Positions 36,752 through 45,860 of a DNA stretch of 52,026 bases are shown here, piece by piece. How positions within the stretch are numbered: position 1 is the stretch's first letter; every line of letters starts with the position of its first letter. Position numbers and translations under genes: made by a program. The notes beneath the pieces are model-generated. The model saw only the letters and a program-made list of their open reading frames with translations. It did not search any database and was not told the DNA's origin. The stretch comes from Pirellulales bacterium (GTDB lineage Bacteria; Planctomycetota; Planctomycetia; Pirellulales; JAICIG01): positions 1 to 52,026 of the forward strand of contig DATLUO010000201.1 in assembly GCA_035533075.1 (NCBI GenBank). Reading direction: 5' to 3'.

Positions 36752-37260
36752 CCATGTTGTCGCAGTGCCACGCGAGGGACCGTGTTTGCCACCAGCTTTA
36801 ACTGGTGTTTCGCGGCTACCATGCCTTTTTCCTTTGAGCCGACTTCAGCCGGGCTCCTCGACCAGCGCGCCCTTCGGTGTCGCGGGCAAGGGCTAAAGCC
36901 ACGACCGAGAAGCCCGGCTGAAGCCGGCTCATTAGGGGTTGGCTACGGCGATGCGATCGGCCATGCCCCGCCGAGCGGCGACAAAGCTGCTCAAATGCGG
37001 ATCGGCGCCGAGCTCGGCGCTGATCACCGCACCGCGCGTTTCCTGTTGGTGCCAAAGCTGGCCACGCAACCCATCGACGATGGACTCCGATGCGCGCCGT
37101 CTATTTTAGTAAAATTTTTTTATCTGAAGACGCTTGACGAGAGCTTCCGCGCTGGTATAACGCCCTTGAACCGGGATGCGGGGCCGAAACAGAACGCATT
37201 TTAGTTGGCGATTCCAGCCATTGAGGCTTCCTAGTCACCCGAACCGAAAAGGCCCTTTCC
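36752..37260. other. 509-base non-coding stretch with an inverted repeat
   Basis: GAGCCGACTTCAGCCGGGCT at 36836-36855 pairs with AGCCCGGCTGAAGCCGGCTC at 36911-36930 (19 of 20 bases). A short hairpin-like ACCAGCTTTAACTGGT lies at 36791-36806. On the minus strand a piece without a start codon, about 37092-36932, encodes GAVISAELGADPHLSSFVAA followed by RRGMADRIAVANP and a stop, and looks like the tail of an unknown protein. An AT-rich patch (about 37105-37122) and a promoter (37134-37161) precede the DUF1559 gene. I see no intact gene. Confidence 0.6.
37134..37161 (+). promoter_or_regulatory. Probable sigma-70-type promoter of the DUF1559 gene
   Basis: TTGACG (37134-37139) and TATAAC (37156-37161) are 16 bases apart and follow an AT-rich run with seven T residues. 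The gene begins 99 bases later, leaving a substantial leader. Only sequence resemblance supports it. Confidence 0.5.
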
Positions 37261-38394
37261 ATGCGCACCCATCGGACGAACGGCGCGCCGCGCCGCGCTT
37301 TTACCTTGGTCGAACTGTTGGTGGTCATCGCCATCATCGGCATCTTGATCGCCTTATTGCTGCCGGCAATCCAGGCGGCCCGCGAGGCCGCGCGACGCTC
37401 GCAGTGCAACAACAATCTCAAGCAATTGGCGCTGGCGGCGCAGAACTACCACGATATCTGGAAGAAGTTCACCTATGGGCGCGGCGGCTGGAACAATATC
37501 GGCGGGGGGCGCTGCGGCGACTATTCCGGCTTCATCACCTTGCTCCCCTTCATCGAGCAGGAGCCGATGTGGGAGATGATTGTCACCCAGGGCCAGTCTC
37601 CGCTGGTTCCCGCCGGCCAAACCACGGTGGGCCAAGCCAATCCCTGGAACACCAAATTCGTGCCCTGGATGACTCAGATCAATTCGATGCTCTGCCCGTC
37701 GAGCACGATGGCCACCGACAACAAGTACCCCGGCATGGGCGTGCGGAGCTATCACTTCAGTGCGGGACCATTCATCTACGGCTACGACAACAATAACTAT
37801 GCGCTCGATCCGACAGGCGTCTATGCCTACTGGATGAAGATCACCACGGGCTCGCCCACCTGCGCCGGCAGCAGCGTTCAAAAGGGAATGAACAACATTC
37901 TCGACGGCACCAGCAACACGATCGCCATCAGCGAGAAGGTGGTGGGGCCTCCGGGAACGGGATCGAAAAGCATCTTTGGTCAGGGCGTCGAGCCCTTCAC
38001 GCCGGCCATCTTGCTCCCGAACCCGACCATCTGCCTGGCCCAGGCGAACAATGGCTACTACATCGGCGGCGCCATCTCGTCGTTCAATGTGGGCGACCAG
38101 TGGGCGATGGGCCATGCCTACTGGACCTTGTTCACGACGATTCTGCCGCCCAACAGCCCCACCTGCTACGGGGCGACCGGCCTGAATCCCAGCAACGCCA
38201 ACGGCATTTTCCCGCCCACCAGCTATCACCCCGGCGGCGTGCTGGGCGCGATGGTCGACGGCAGCGTGCGGTTCATTACCGAAGGGATCGACTGCGGCAG
38301 CTACGGCATGCCGCCCGCCAACAGCTACGGCGTGTGGGGCGCGATGGGCACGGCGGCGGGCGGCGAAAGCCTGGGCCTGCCGGGCACTCCCTGA
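37261..38394 (+). CDS. DUF1559 prepilin-like protein
   Basis: A 377-residue protein of the planctomycete DUF1559 family. The N-terminus has a type IV prepilin-like methylation segment ([20 protein letters not shown]), followed by [28 protein letters not shown] and LCPSS, and near the end [20 protein letters not shown], the H-x9-DG motif. These proteins are presumably processed by a prepilin peptidase and exported by a type II secretion- or pilus-like machine; their function is unknown. The length is typical. Confidence 0.96.
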   Translation: MRTHRTNGAPRRAFTLVELLVVIAIIGILIALLLPAIQAAREAARRSQCNNNLKQLALAAQNYHDIWKKFTYGRGGWNNIGGGRCGDYSGFITLLPFIEQEPMWEMIVTQGQSPLVPAGQTTVGQANPWNTKFVPWMTQINSMLCPSSTMATDNKYPGMGVRSYHFSAGPFIYGYDNNNYALDPTGVYAYWMKITTGSPTCAGSSVQKGMNNILDGTSNTIAISEKVVGPPGTGSKSIFGQGVEPFTPAILLPNPTICLAQANNGYYIGGAISSFNVGDQWAMGHAYWTLFTTILPPNSPTCYGATGLNPSNANGIFPPTSYHPGGVLGAMVDGSVRFITEGIDCGSYGMPPANSYGVWGAMGTAAGGESLGLPGTP

Positions 38395-38693
38395 CGCGCC
38401 TCGTAAGGGAGAGTTCTACTTCACGCGGCCGGGAATGAGACATTGGCGGTGGCTGGGGCAGAAGCTGGCCGAGCGCGGCGTGGCAATCACCAAACCGCCG
38501 TCGGCCAGCGATGCCCCGGTGGTGACGATTCCGGGGCATCGCTTGGCCGCCACGCTCTTGAAGGGCGCCAGCCGCTATCTGCCAAGATGCCGCCACACTG
38601 CCGACGATCGCCAACACGTCGCTGCCGACGCTTGACGGGCAACCCAGGAAGGATAGGCTGCACTAAGGCACCCGAAGGCAACGAGCAAGCATC
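38395..38693. other. 299-base gap with a perfect hairpin
   Basis: GATGCCCCGG (38510-38519) and CCGGGGCATC (38531-38540) are perfect complements around an 11-base loop. There is no T run after it, so it is not a standard terminator. A frame from an ATG at 38435 (66 codons, MRHWRWLGQKLAERGVAITK) spans the hairpin; it has no good ribosome site and I do not recognise it, so I do not call it a gene. Confidence 0.5.
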
Positions 38694-39626
38694 ATGACGC
38701 GGCGCAGAAGCGTAGGTTGGCCGATCACGCTGGGCGTGATCATGATCGTGCTGTTGGTGGCGCTCATCATCGGCTGGGTGCTGCTGGCCCTCGAATACGT
38801 GCCGCTGCTGGCGGTCGGCACCACCTTCCTGGTGCTGGTCCTGATCGGCGTGGCGCTCTACCTGACCATCGCCGTCAAGCAAATCAGCCTCAATCAGCGG
38901 CAGGCGAACTTCATCGACAGTGTCACGCACGAACTGAAAAGTCCCATCGCCTCGCTCAAGCTCTACCTGCAAACGCTCAGCCGTCGCAGCGTGAGCGAGG
39001 CCCAGCAGCTCGACTTTTATCGTTTCATGCTGGAAGACCTGGACCGGCTCGACGCGCTGATCGATCACATGCTCGACGCGGCGCGGCTGGAGCAGGTCGC
39101 CGCCGAAAGCGACGTGGGCGGCGTGTCGCTGCCCGAAATCCTGCAAAGCTGTGCTTCGACCGTCTGCTCGCGGCACCGCCTGCCTCTGGAAACGATCTCG
39201 CTCGACGTTGCTCCCAGCATTGTGCGGGCCCGGCCGGTCGACCTGGAGATCGTGTTCCGCAACCTGATCGACAACGCGGTGAAGTACTCGCTTCCCGATC
39301 CGCGGGTCAAAGTCGAGTCGTGGTCGAACGGCCGCGGCAGCGTGCTGACGCGCGTCAGCGACAACGGGCCGGGCATTCCCGCCAAGCTGCGCCGCAAGAT
39401 CTTCGGCCGCTTCGTGCGGCTGGGCAACGAGCTGGAGCGGACGCAGGCCGGCACCGGGCTGGGGCTGTATATTGTGCGCACGCTGGTCGACCGGATGAAA
39501 GGCAAAATCAGCGTCCGCGGCCGAGGCACGCACCGGGGAACCGTGTTCGAAGTCGAATTGCCGGGCCACGAACGGCTGAACCTGGAAGACCGCGACCACC
39601 AGCCGTTGGCCGCGCCGGTGACCTAA
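38694..39626 (+). CDS. Membrane sensor histidine kinase
   Basis: A 310-residue kinase with two adjacent membrane helices (about 9-32 and 36-60) and almost no extracytoplasmic loop, so it probably senses a membrane or intracellular signal. HisKA domain: DSVTHELKSPIASLKL with His79. ATPase domain: N box RNLIDNAVKYS, G1 DNGPGIP, F-like FGRFVRL, G2 GTGLGLYIV. It lacks HAMP and PAS domains. The response regulator follows after 21 bases. Confidence 0.95.
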   Translation: MTRRRSVGWPITLGVIMIVLLVALIIGWVLLALEYVPLLAVGTTFLVLVLIGVALYLTIAVKQISLNQRQANFIDSVTHELKSPIASLKLYLQTLSRRSVSEAQQLDFYRFMLEDLDRLDALIDHMLDAARLEQVAAESDVGGVSLPEILQSCASTVCSRHRLPLETISLDVAPSIVRARPVDLEIVFRNLIDNAVKYSLPDPRVKVESWSNGRGSVLTRVSDNGPGIPAKLRRKIFGRFVRLGNELERTQAGTGLGLYIVRTLVDRMKGKISVRGRGTHRGTVFEVELPGHERLNLEDRDHQPLAAPVT

Positions 39627-39647
39627 GCGGCCGCGAGAGACACAGCC

Positions 39648-40367
39648 ATGGCGGAACCAACCAAACACATCCTGATCGTCGAAGACGAAGCCCACATGGC
39701 CTTCGGCATCAAGTTCAATCTGGAAGGCGACGGTTATCGCGTGACGGTCGCGGCCGACGGCCCCGCGGCCCTGCGGGCCTTCGAACGCGACCCGCGGGGG
39801 ATCGATCTGGTGGTGCTCGACCTGATGCTGCCGGGCATGAGCGGCTATGCCGTCTGCGAGGCGCTGCTCCGCAGCCGCAACGATGTGCCGATTTTGATGC
39901 TCAGCGCCCGCACGTTGTCCGAAGACCGCATCCGCGGCTACGAGGTGGGGGCCAGCCAATACTTGTCAAAGCCGTTCGAGCTCGACGAGTTGTTGGCCAT
40001 GGTCCGCAACCTGCTGCGCCGGCCGCGCGGCCAGGCGGCGCCGCGCGCCGCCGAGACCTACCGCTTCGGCCGGGCGACGGTCAACTTCGACACCTACGAG
40101 GCCCTGGTGGGCGAGCAGGAGATCCGCCTGACGCCCATGGAAATGAGCCTGCTGCGGTATTTCATCGACAACGAAGGGCGCGTGATCGGCCGCAACGAGC
40201 TGGTCGAGCGCGTCTGGCGGCAGCCCTATATCGAATCGACGCGCACGGTCGACAACTTCGTGATGCGGCTGCGGAAGTATTTCGAGGAGGACCCCGCCGA
40301 GCCGCGTCATTTTTTGAGTGTCCGCGGCGCGGGATACCGCTTCATCGCGTCCGGCCAGAGCGACTAG
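39648..40367 (+). CDS. OmpR/PhoB-family response regulator
   Basis: A 239-residue partner of the kinase. Receiver: acidic pair EDE at 12-14, phosphoacceptor Asp58 (LVVLDLMLPGMSGY), Ser/Thr in LMLSART, Lys in YLSKPFEL. The DNA-binding winged helix (about 135-235) has IRLTPMEMSLLRYFIDNEGR, ELVERVWRQPY, TVDNFVMRLRKYFEEDP and SVRGAGYRF. Targets are not evident. Gene order kinase-then-regulator is the reverse of the more usual one. Confidence 0.97.
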   Translation: MAEPTKHILIVEDEAHMAFGIKFNLEGDGYRVTVAADGPAALRAFERDPRGIDLVVLDLMLPGMSGYAVCEALLRSRNDVPILMLSARTLSEDRIRGYEVGASQYLSKPFELDELLAMVRNLLRRPRGQAAPRAAETYRFGRATVNFDTYEALVGEQEIRLTPMEMSLLRYFIDNEGRVIGRNELVERVWRQPYIESTRTVDNFVMRLRKYFEEDPAEPRHFLSVRGAGYRFIASGQSD

Positions 40368-40408
40368 CCGGCGACCAGACCGGCATTCTGCCGCAGAAGT
40401 CGAAAAGA

Positions 40409-40591
40409 TCAAGGCCGCATCGGTCGTGCGAATAGCCAAAGCCCCCACGCGCAAAGCCCGATCGCGAGAAGCGTTGTCGCAATGAACCACGGCTCGGCGG
40501 CCAGCCTCCAGCCCTGGTCGGCGAGGTTTGCCGCATGTAGGGCAACGATCAGACCGAAGACCACGCTGGTTGTCAGACAATAGGCTTTCAT
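40409..40591 (-). CDS. Small two-helix membrane protein
   Basis: A 60-residue protein, MKAYCLTTSVVFGLIVALHA to LCAWGLWLFARPMRP, with two hydrophobic segments (about 5-22 and 36-55). I recall similar short proteins (MKAYxLTTxVVFxLIVxxH) in diverse bacteria, function unknown. It lies convergent to the response regulator and 116 bases downstream of the deacylase gene. Confidence 0.6.
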   Translation of the reverse strand: MKAYCLTTSVVFGLIVALHAANLADQGWRLAAEPWFIATTLLAIGLCAWGLWLFARPMRP

Positions 40592-40707
40592 GGAAACTCT
40601 GAAGCTAGGCTAGCCAGGTTTTTATTTGACTTGCGGGCATATGGAATCACTACCTGACGCTGCAGCGGCCGACCGATCGATGAGCTGTTCCGACCTCGTC
40701 GAAAGCG

Positions 40708-41904
40708 TCAGCCGCCGGCACTCGCCAGGAACTCGTAGAGCACGTCGGCCGCCTTGGTCAGCTCGTCGATCGAAAGCCATTCGTCGGCCGTGTGGGCCTG
40801 GTCGATCGAGCCGGGTCCGAAAACCACCGTCGGCACGTTCGCCACCGAGATCCGCGAAGCGTTGGTGCCGAACGACACGCCGATCTTTTCGCCGCGGCCG
40901 AGCACGCGCCGCAACACGGCCACCAACCGGTCGGCCAAGGCGCCGTTGTCTCGATCGGCCAACGGCGTACTCAGCAGGTAGGGATGCTGGTGTTCGACTT
41001 CGACCTTGGTGGTCGCGGTTTCGCACAGATAAGCCAGCACGTGCTCGTAAGCGGCCAGCCCCTCTTCGCCCGGCAGCAGCCGACGGTCGATCTCGATCGA
41101 ACACACGTCGGGCACCGTATTGACGCTCAGGCCACCCTGGATCGTGCCCACGCTGAGCGTCGCCCGGCCGCACAGCGGATGTTCGGGGACGATCTTTCCC
41201 AACTCGCCCGCATAACGCTCGAGGGCCTCAAGAACCGGGGCCATGCCGTAGATGGCGTTCTTGCCGCGATCGGGCTTCGAGCTGTGGGCGGCCAGTCCGT
41301 GAGTGCGGCATTTCCAACGAACGGCGCCCTTGTGGGCCACGACCACGTCGAGGTCCGTCGGCTCGGCGACGATCGCGACATCGGGCCGCCGAGGCACGAC
41401 GGATTCGGTGCCCGTGGCCCAAAGCTTGGGCAACTCGCTGGCGCCGCTGTAGCCGTACTCCTCGTTCACGGTGCAGGCCATGATCACCGTGGGCCTGCCC
41501 GGCGGCCGCTCGTCGGCCAGACGCGACACGGCGCCGAGCATGGCCGTCATGCCTCCCTTGATATCGCAGGCTCCGCGGCCATAGAGCCGGCCGTCGCGGA
41601 CCTGCGGCTTCCAGGGATCGATCGTCATGCCGTCGACGGGCACGGTGTCTTGGTGCGCTTCCAGCAGAATCAAGGGGCCGCCGGACTCCGGCGAGCGAGC
41701 GCCGTCGAGCCGGGCCACGATATTCTCGCGCCGCGGCTGCACAAGCTGCCGCTGCCACGGCAAGCCCAGCCGCTCGAACAGCCGCTGCAGATAGTCGGTG
41801 ACGCGCTCTTCGTAAAATTCGGGGCCATCCAGCGGCCGCCCCATCGGATTCACGCTGGGAATGGCGACAAGATCGCTGAGGGTCTGGACGAGGTCGATTG
41901 CCAT
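40708..41904 (-). CDS. M20 peptidase of the ArgE/DapE family
   Basis: A 398-residue zinc-dependent deacylase or dipeptidase. The metal-site motifs are LLEAHQDTVPVDG (His84, catalytic Asp86), GRGACDIKGGMTA (bridging Asp114), NEEYG (catalytic Glu148, ligand Glu149), VAEPT and, near the C-terminus, GPGSIDQAHTADEW (last His). The insert between is the dimerisation domain. Substrates in the family include N-acetylornithine and succinyl-diaminopimelate; the context does not choose between them. The ATG at 41904 is the natural start. Confidence 0.93.
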   Translation of the reverse strand: MAIDLVQTLSDLVAIPSVNPMGRPLDGPEFYEERVTDYLQRLFERLGLPWQRQLVQPRRENIVARLDGARSPESGGPLILLEAHQDTVPVDGMTIDPWKPQVRDGRLYGRGACDIKGGMTAMLGAVSRLADERPPGRPTVIMACTVNEEYGYSGASELPKLWATGTESVVPRRPDVAIVAEPTDLDVVVAHKGAVRWKCRTHGLAAHSSKPDRGKNAIYGMAPVLEALERYAGELGKIVPEHPLCGRATLSVGTIQGGLSVNTVPDVCSIEIDRRLLPGEEGLAAYEHVLAYLCETATTKVEVEHQHPYLLSTPLADRDNGALADRLVAVLRRVLGRGEKIGVSFGTNASRISVANVPTVVFGPGSIDQAHTADEWLSIDELTKAADVLYEFLASAGG

Positions 41905-41943
41905 GGAGTTTGCCTTGGTAAAGCGGAGCCAAGCATTGTACCC

Positions 41944-43410
41944 CTATCGCATTCCCAGTCCCACCCAGTGCTGGCTTTCCAGGAAGTCGAGCAGCCAGGG
42001 GTGGACCCAGGGGTTCCACGTCGGGTAGCTGGCCGAGAGCACCGACAGGCCCAGAAAGATGATCGCCAGACCGCGTGACCAGCGACGGGCGGCCAGCAGG
42101 TCGGCGGCCGGCAGCATTGCCACCAGCCACAGCGGCGCGAACCAAAACACCCAGCGAAAGCCGCTGGTCATGCCGCCATAGTTGCGGTCTTCTTGCGGCA
42201 TCCGCAAATAAAAGGCGATGCACACCAGCGAGACCGAGCCGACCAATAGCCCCAGTGCCCGCCAGTCGGGCGAGCGGCGCAAGCAAAGCATGGCCATTCC
42301 AAGGAAGCTGAACAGCCAGACCGGGGTCAACGAAAAAATGCCGTGGTGGCCGACGAGCGCGTGAAACGCGTAAACTCCCGCCTCCGGCTCGCCCTGGTCG
42401 ATGGGACTTCGTGCTTCGGGCTTCGACCAATAGCTATCGCGCGGCCGGCCGTTGCGAAGGAACTGATAGTCGTACCAATTGTCGCCCGGCTTGCGATGGG
42501 CGTAAGCCGGAATCCACGAACGGTGCGCCAGGTAGTTCGTGCCTTCCGCCGCGGCGGCGACGATCAGCGCGGCGGGCAAGAAGGCCTTCAACGTGCCGGC
42601 AGGCGCTTTGTAGAGCAACCCGACGGTCACGGCCACGGCGAAGGCCAGCGCCGGCAGCTCGTTGGCGGCGGTAAAGGCGGCAAACAGGCCGGCCACAAAG
42701 AACCAGCGCAGCCGCCGTTCGTCGTCGTACCAGATGCGCAGCGACGCATCGAGCGCGATCGCGGCGGCGACGGCGGCCGTCAAATGGTTGTTGATCGTCA
42801 CGGCGAAGGTCGACAAGAAGGTGCCGAAGGCGGCGCACGTCATCACAAACATCCGCCCCCAATCGCTGCCGCCGAACCGCTCCACAAGCCTGCTCACCGT
42901 CAGGAAGTAGACGATCATCGGCAGGCCGTTGAACGCGAGCAGCAGGCCGCGGCCGATGGCGAAGGGATGTGCGCCGAGTGTTGCTCCGGTGGTCTTATAG
43001 ATCAGCCAATAGGGTCCCGCCAGCAGCGTGGCCAAGAGCGGCGGCTTGCTGGAATAGAGATGGCCTTGGCCGGCTTCGGGAGCCGGGCGGCCCTGGTCGT
43101 CATGCTTGACCATGTCGATCGTGTCCCAGTTCGGCTGGCTCACGATTTCGTCGATCTGGTAGGTGCCATGTTCGACCAGGGCACGCACGGTGGCCCAGCG
43201 GCTGCGGTCGTTGCCCGACAAAAAGGGGCGTTGCTTTTGCCAGTCCTTGCGGCCCTGGTCCTTGAGATATTTTTCCAGGCGGACCGTGTCGACGGAGTTC
43301 ACGGCCAGGATCCGCCCGGCCATGCCCCCGACGCTGGCCGCGATCAGCAGTGCGTACACACTGCGGCGGAGCGCGCGGCGGGGATCGGCGGTCGGGGCGG
43401 CATCGGTCAT
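41944..43410 (-). CDS. Multi-span membrane protein, GT-C-like
   Basis: About 488 residues with ten or more hydrophobic segments. A first loop of about 90 residues (NSVDTVRLEKYLKDQGRKDW to SSKPPLLATLLAGPYW) resembles that of GT-C glycosyltransferases, whose SKPPLL motif is typical of ArnT-like members. A second large loop contains HRKPGDNWYDYQFLRNGRPR. I therefore lean to a lipid-linked sugar transferase, but the acidic catalytic residue cannot be identified with confidence. The start at 43410 (MTDAAPTADP) leaves out 15 residues of open frame with poor character. It is 39 bases upstream of the deacylase gene on the same strand. Confidence 0.7.
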   Translation of the reverse strand: MTDAAPTADPRRALRRSVYALLIAASVGGMAGRILAVNSVDTVRLEKYLKDQGRKDWQKQRPFLSGNDRSRWATVRALVEHGTYQIDEIVSQPNWDTIDMVKHDDQGRPAPEAGQGHLYSSKPPLLATLLAGPYWLIYKTTGATLGAHPFAIGRGLLLAFNGLPMIVYFLTVSRLVERFGGSDWGRMFVMTCAAFGTFLSTFAVTINNHLTAAVAAAIALDASLRIWYDDERRLRWFFVAGLFAAFTAANELPALAFAVAVTVGLLYKAPAGTLKAFLPAALIVAAAAEGTNYLAHRSWIPAYAHRKPGDNWYDYQFLRNGRPRDSYWSKPEARSPIDQGEPEAGVYAFHALVGHHGIFSLTPVWLFSFLGMAMLCLRRSPDWRALGLLVGSVSLVCIAFYLRMPQEDRNYGGMTSGFRWVFWFAPLWLVAMLPAADLLAARRWSRGLAIIFLGLSVLSASYPTWNPWVHPWLLDFLESQHWVGLGMR

Positions 43411-43642
43411 GAGGCACTGTGAATGGGGAGCTCGTCTCGGTTGTCGGCGTCTCATCGCCGGCGGTCAGATGCTTGCCGATCATATCCACCTCGCGCCCCG
43501 GTTGCAAAGAATGGTGTCGATTTGACGACAGCAGGGGCAAGGCCCTATCCATCCGCGCGCGTCGCTCAAAAACCGGTCAGAGGCAACCCGCTCGCAAATG
43601 ACCGTTCCGGCTACCTATAATGCCTGAATGAAGGAGATCACC

Positions 43643-44173
43643 ATGCCACGTCTCGCATTCTTCCTCATCTTGTTGTTCGTCTCGGCCGAGTTGTTCGCCC
43701 AGGAGAAGCAGCCCGAGTTCAAACCGCCCGACGACATCGCGTATCGCAGCGAGAACATCATCAGCGACGGCACGCGCATGGCGGCAGACATCTTCGCGCC
43801 GAGAACGCCGGCCGCGGAGAAACTGCCGACCATCGTGATGAGCCACGGTTGGGGCGGAACGGTGGCGGCGTTGCGTCCGGATGCCGTCGTCTTTGCCCGG
43901 GCCGGTTACCAGGTCGTCGCCTTCGATTATCGCGGTTGGGGCAATAGCGACTCGCGACTCGTGCTGGCCGGCAAGAAGCCCGACAAAGAAGACGGAAAGT
44001 TCGTCGCCGAAGTGAAAGAGGTCCGCGAGGTCGTCGATCCGATCGACCAAACGACCGACATCTTGAACGCCATCCCCGGCGTCACGCACTACGGCGTTTA
44101 CAAGGAAGCCCGCGGCAAGGCACAGCAGGAGGCGATCGCCTGGTACGATGAGCATCTGAAGTATGTCCCTTAG
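43643..44173 (+). pseudogene. Alpha/beta hydrolase gene with its catalytic core deleted in frame
   Basis: A 176-residue product with a signal peptide (MPRLAFFLILLFVSAELFA), then the first part of a dienelactone-hydrolase-like fold (ISDGTRMAADIFAPR, LPTIVMSHGWGGT, VVAFDYRGWGNSDSR, DPIDQTTDILNAI). The text then jumps to PGVTHYGVYKEARGKAQQEA and IAWYDEHLK, which in relatives is the C-terminal end carrying the catalytic His. The nucleophile segment (GxSxGG) and the acid are missing, roughly 120-150 residues. AAGGAG lies 7 bases before the chosen ATG, and TATAAT at 43616-43621 may be its -10 box. Expression may persist because the next gene overlaps its end. Confidence 0.6.
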
Positions 44174-45473
44174 CTGCTCCCGTAAAGCGTTGCTCATCCT
44201 CGTCGGCCTGCTGGCCGGTCTCGTGGGCATGCCCGGCGATGCGCCCGTCATCGGCAAGGAGCCCTTGGCGAGTGACACGCCCGAAGTCGACGCCACGACG
44301 CTGCGGCGCAAGGTGCTGTGCGGCTATCAGGGCTGGTTCCGCTGCCCCGGCGATCCGGCGGGCGAGGGTTGGCGACATTGGAGCCGCGACGCAAACCGGA
44401 TCGGCCCCCACACGCTGACTTTCGAGATGTGGCCCGACCTCTCCGAGTATGACCACGACGAAAGGTATCCGGCCGCCGGCTTCACGTACCCGGACGGCAA
44501 TCCGGCACAGCTCTTCAGCTCGGCCAATTCCAAAACCGTCGACCGGCACTTTCGCTGGATGCGGCAGTATGGGATCGACGGCGTGTTTCTACAGCATTTC
44601 GCCGTCGATCTGCCGGGCGGGCCGTTGCAAGACCATTACGCCTCTCGCCGGCAGGTCCTGCAGCACGTGATTGAGGCCGCCCAGAAAACCGGCCGCGTGT
44701 GGGCCTTGTCTTACGACATCGCCGGCATGCCGGGCGACAAGATGTTCGACGTGTTGACCGCTGATTGGAAAAAGATGGTCGACGCCGGCGTCACCGCGGG
44801 GCCTCGCTACCTCCACGACGGCGGCAAGCCGGTGGTGCAAGTCTGGGGCTTTTACCGCAACAGTCCGGTGAGCGCCATGACACCCGAGCTGGCCCATCGG
44901 CTGATCGACTTTTTCAAGGCCGAGGGACGCTACTCCGCCTACCTGCTGGGCGGCGGCGATTGGCAGTGGCGGCGGGATCCCGAGTGGCAAAAGATCGTCT
45001 TCCGTTTCGACGCTTACGCTCCCTGGAACGTGGGCAACTACGGCAAAGATGCCGGCGGCGTGCCGCACGCCTCGATGGCCTGGTGGGAGGCCGACAAGCG
45101 GGCGTGCGAAGAGCACGGAGTTCTATGGTTGCCCGTGGTCTATCCGGGCTTTAGCTGGGACAATCTCAAGCGAAAGCCGCCCGGCACCTCAACCATTCCG
45201 CGGCGCGGCGGCGAATTCTTCTGGGAGCAGTTTCACGAACTGGCGAAGCTCGACGTGGCGGGCGTCTACATCGCGATGTTCGACGAGGTCGATGAAGGGA
45301 CCGCCATTTTCAAGGTCAGCAACACACCGCCCGCACCGGGCCGCTTCGTGACCTACGACGGCCTGCCCGCCGACTGGTATCTGCGGCTGGCCGGCGAAGG
45401 AGCGAAGCTGATCCGCGGCGAGCGGGAGAACCAAAAAGCGATACCGATAGATCCTTCAGCCGGTGGTCATTGA
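44163..45473 (+). CDS. GH71/99-like glycoside hydrolase, secreted
   Basis: A 436-residue protein with a signal peptide (LLILVGLLAGLVGMPGDAP). Characteristic text: VLCGYQGWFRCPGDPAGEGW, RHWSRD, GIDGVFLQHFAVDL, RVWALSYDIAGMPGD, VVQVWGFYRNSP, WLPVVYPGFSWDNLK and IAMFDEVDEGTAIFKV. This pattern belongs to GH71/GH99-like proteins of Bacteroidetes and Planctomycetes, often named xylosidase/arabinosidase; endo-alpha-mannosidase-type chemistry is possible and the substrate is unknown. It overlaps the hydrolase remnant by 11 bases. Confidence 0.85.
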   Translation: MSLSCSRKALLILVGLLAGLVGMPGDAPVIGKEPLASDTPEVDATTLRRKVLCGYQGWFRCPGDPAGEGWRHWSRDANRIGPHTLTFEMWPDLSEYDHDERYPAAGFTYPDGNPAQLFSSANSKTVDRHFRWMRQYGIDGVFLQHFAVDLPGGPLQDHYASRRQVLQHVIEAAQKTGRVWALSYDIAGMPGDKMFDVLTADWKKMVDAGVTAGPRYLHDGGKPVVQVWGFYRNSPVSAMTPELAHRLIDFFKAEGRYSAYLLGGGDWQWRRDPEWQKIVFRFDAYAPWNVGNYGKDAGGVPHASMAWWEADKRACEEHGVLWLPVVYPGFSWDNLKRKPPGTSTIPRRGGEFFWEQFHELAKLDVAGVYIAMFDEVDEGTAIFKVSNTPPAPGRFVTYDGLPADWYLRLAGEGAKLIRGERENQKAIPIDPSAGGH

Positions 45474-45484
45474 GACCCATTCCG

Positions 45485-45835
45485 TCAATCCGTCGGACTT
45501 CTCGCGGTAGATGGCTTCGAATCGATGTCCGCCGCATCGTCGCTTGGTTCATGGCGCGGCGTGAGAAAGAACGTCCAACTGGGAAAGGCGGCTGGCCGCG
45601 GCGGGCAGAACTCGACTTGCCAGACCGGCCCTCCGCGATATTTGAGCGTCACGCGGCCGATCGTCATGCGGCCGGCCGCATAATGCCAGATGGGAGCGCC
45701 GTCGGCCCGGCGAGGTTCCAGCAACACCAACAGGTCGGGGTTGGTTCCGTTGGTGGCAAAGCCGAATACCGCGCCGAGATATTCTTTGCTTTCCGGATCG
45801 CTGTATTCGAGGACCGGCGTGGGAAGCAGGCGCAT
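45485..45835 (-). pseudogene. Truncated conserved planctomycete protein (C-terminal part)
   Basis: About 116 residues from an ATG at 45835, beginning MRLLPTPVLEYSDPESKEYL, GAVFGFATNGTNPDLLVLLE and later WHYAAGRMTIGRVTLKYRGG. I recognise this as the C-terminal domain of longer planctomycete proteins, in which an N-terminal region of about 100 residues precedes the MRLLP text. Here the frame upstream (to 45925) runs over the truncated PIN gene and has no matching sequence. I infer that a deletion removed the start of this gene and the end of the PIN gene together. It may still be translated from the local ATG. Confidence 0.5.
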
Positions 45836-45860
45836 CTCTTCCGAGGTGTTCGCGCCGCCA

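Noticed and set aside
38510-38540. Hairpin as a rho-independent terminator
   Set aside because: No run of T residues follows on either strand.
38435-38635. A 66-codon open frame after the DUF1559 gene
   Set aside because: No convincing ribosome site, no recognisable family, and it spans a perfect hairpin; left as non-coding.
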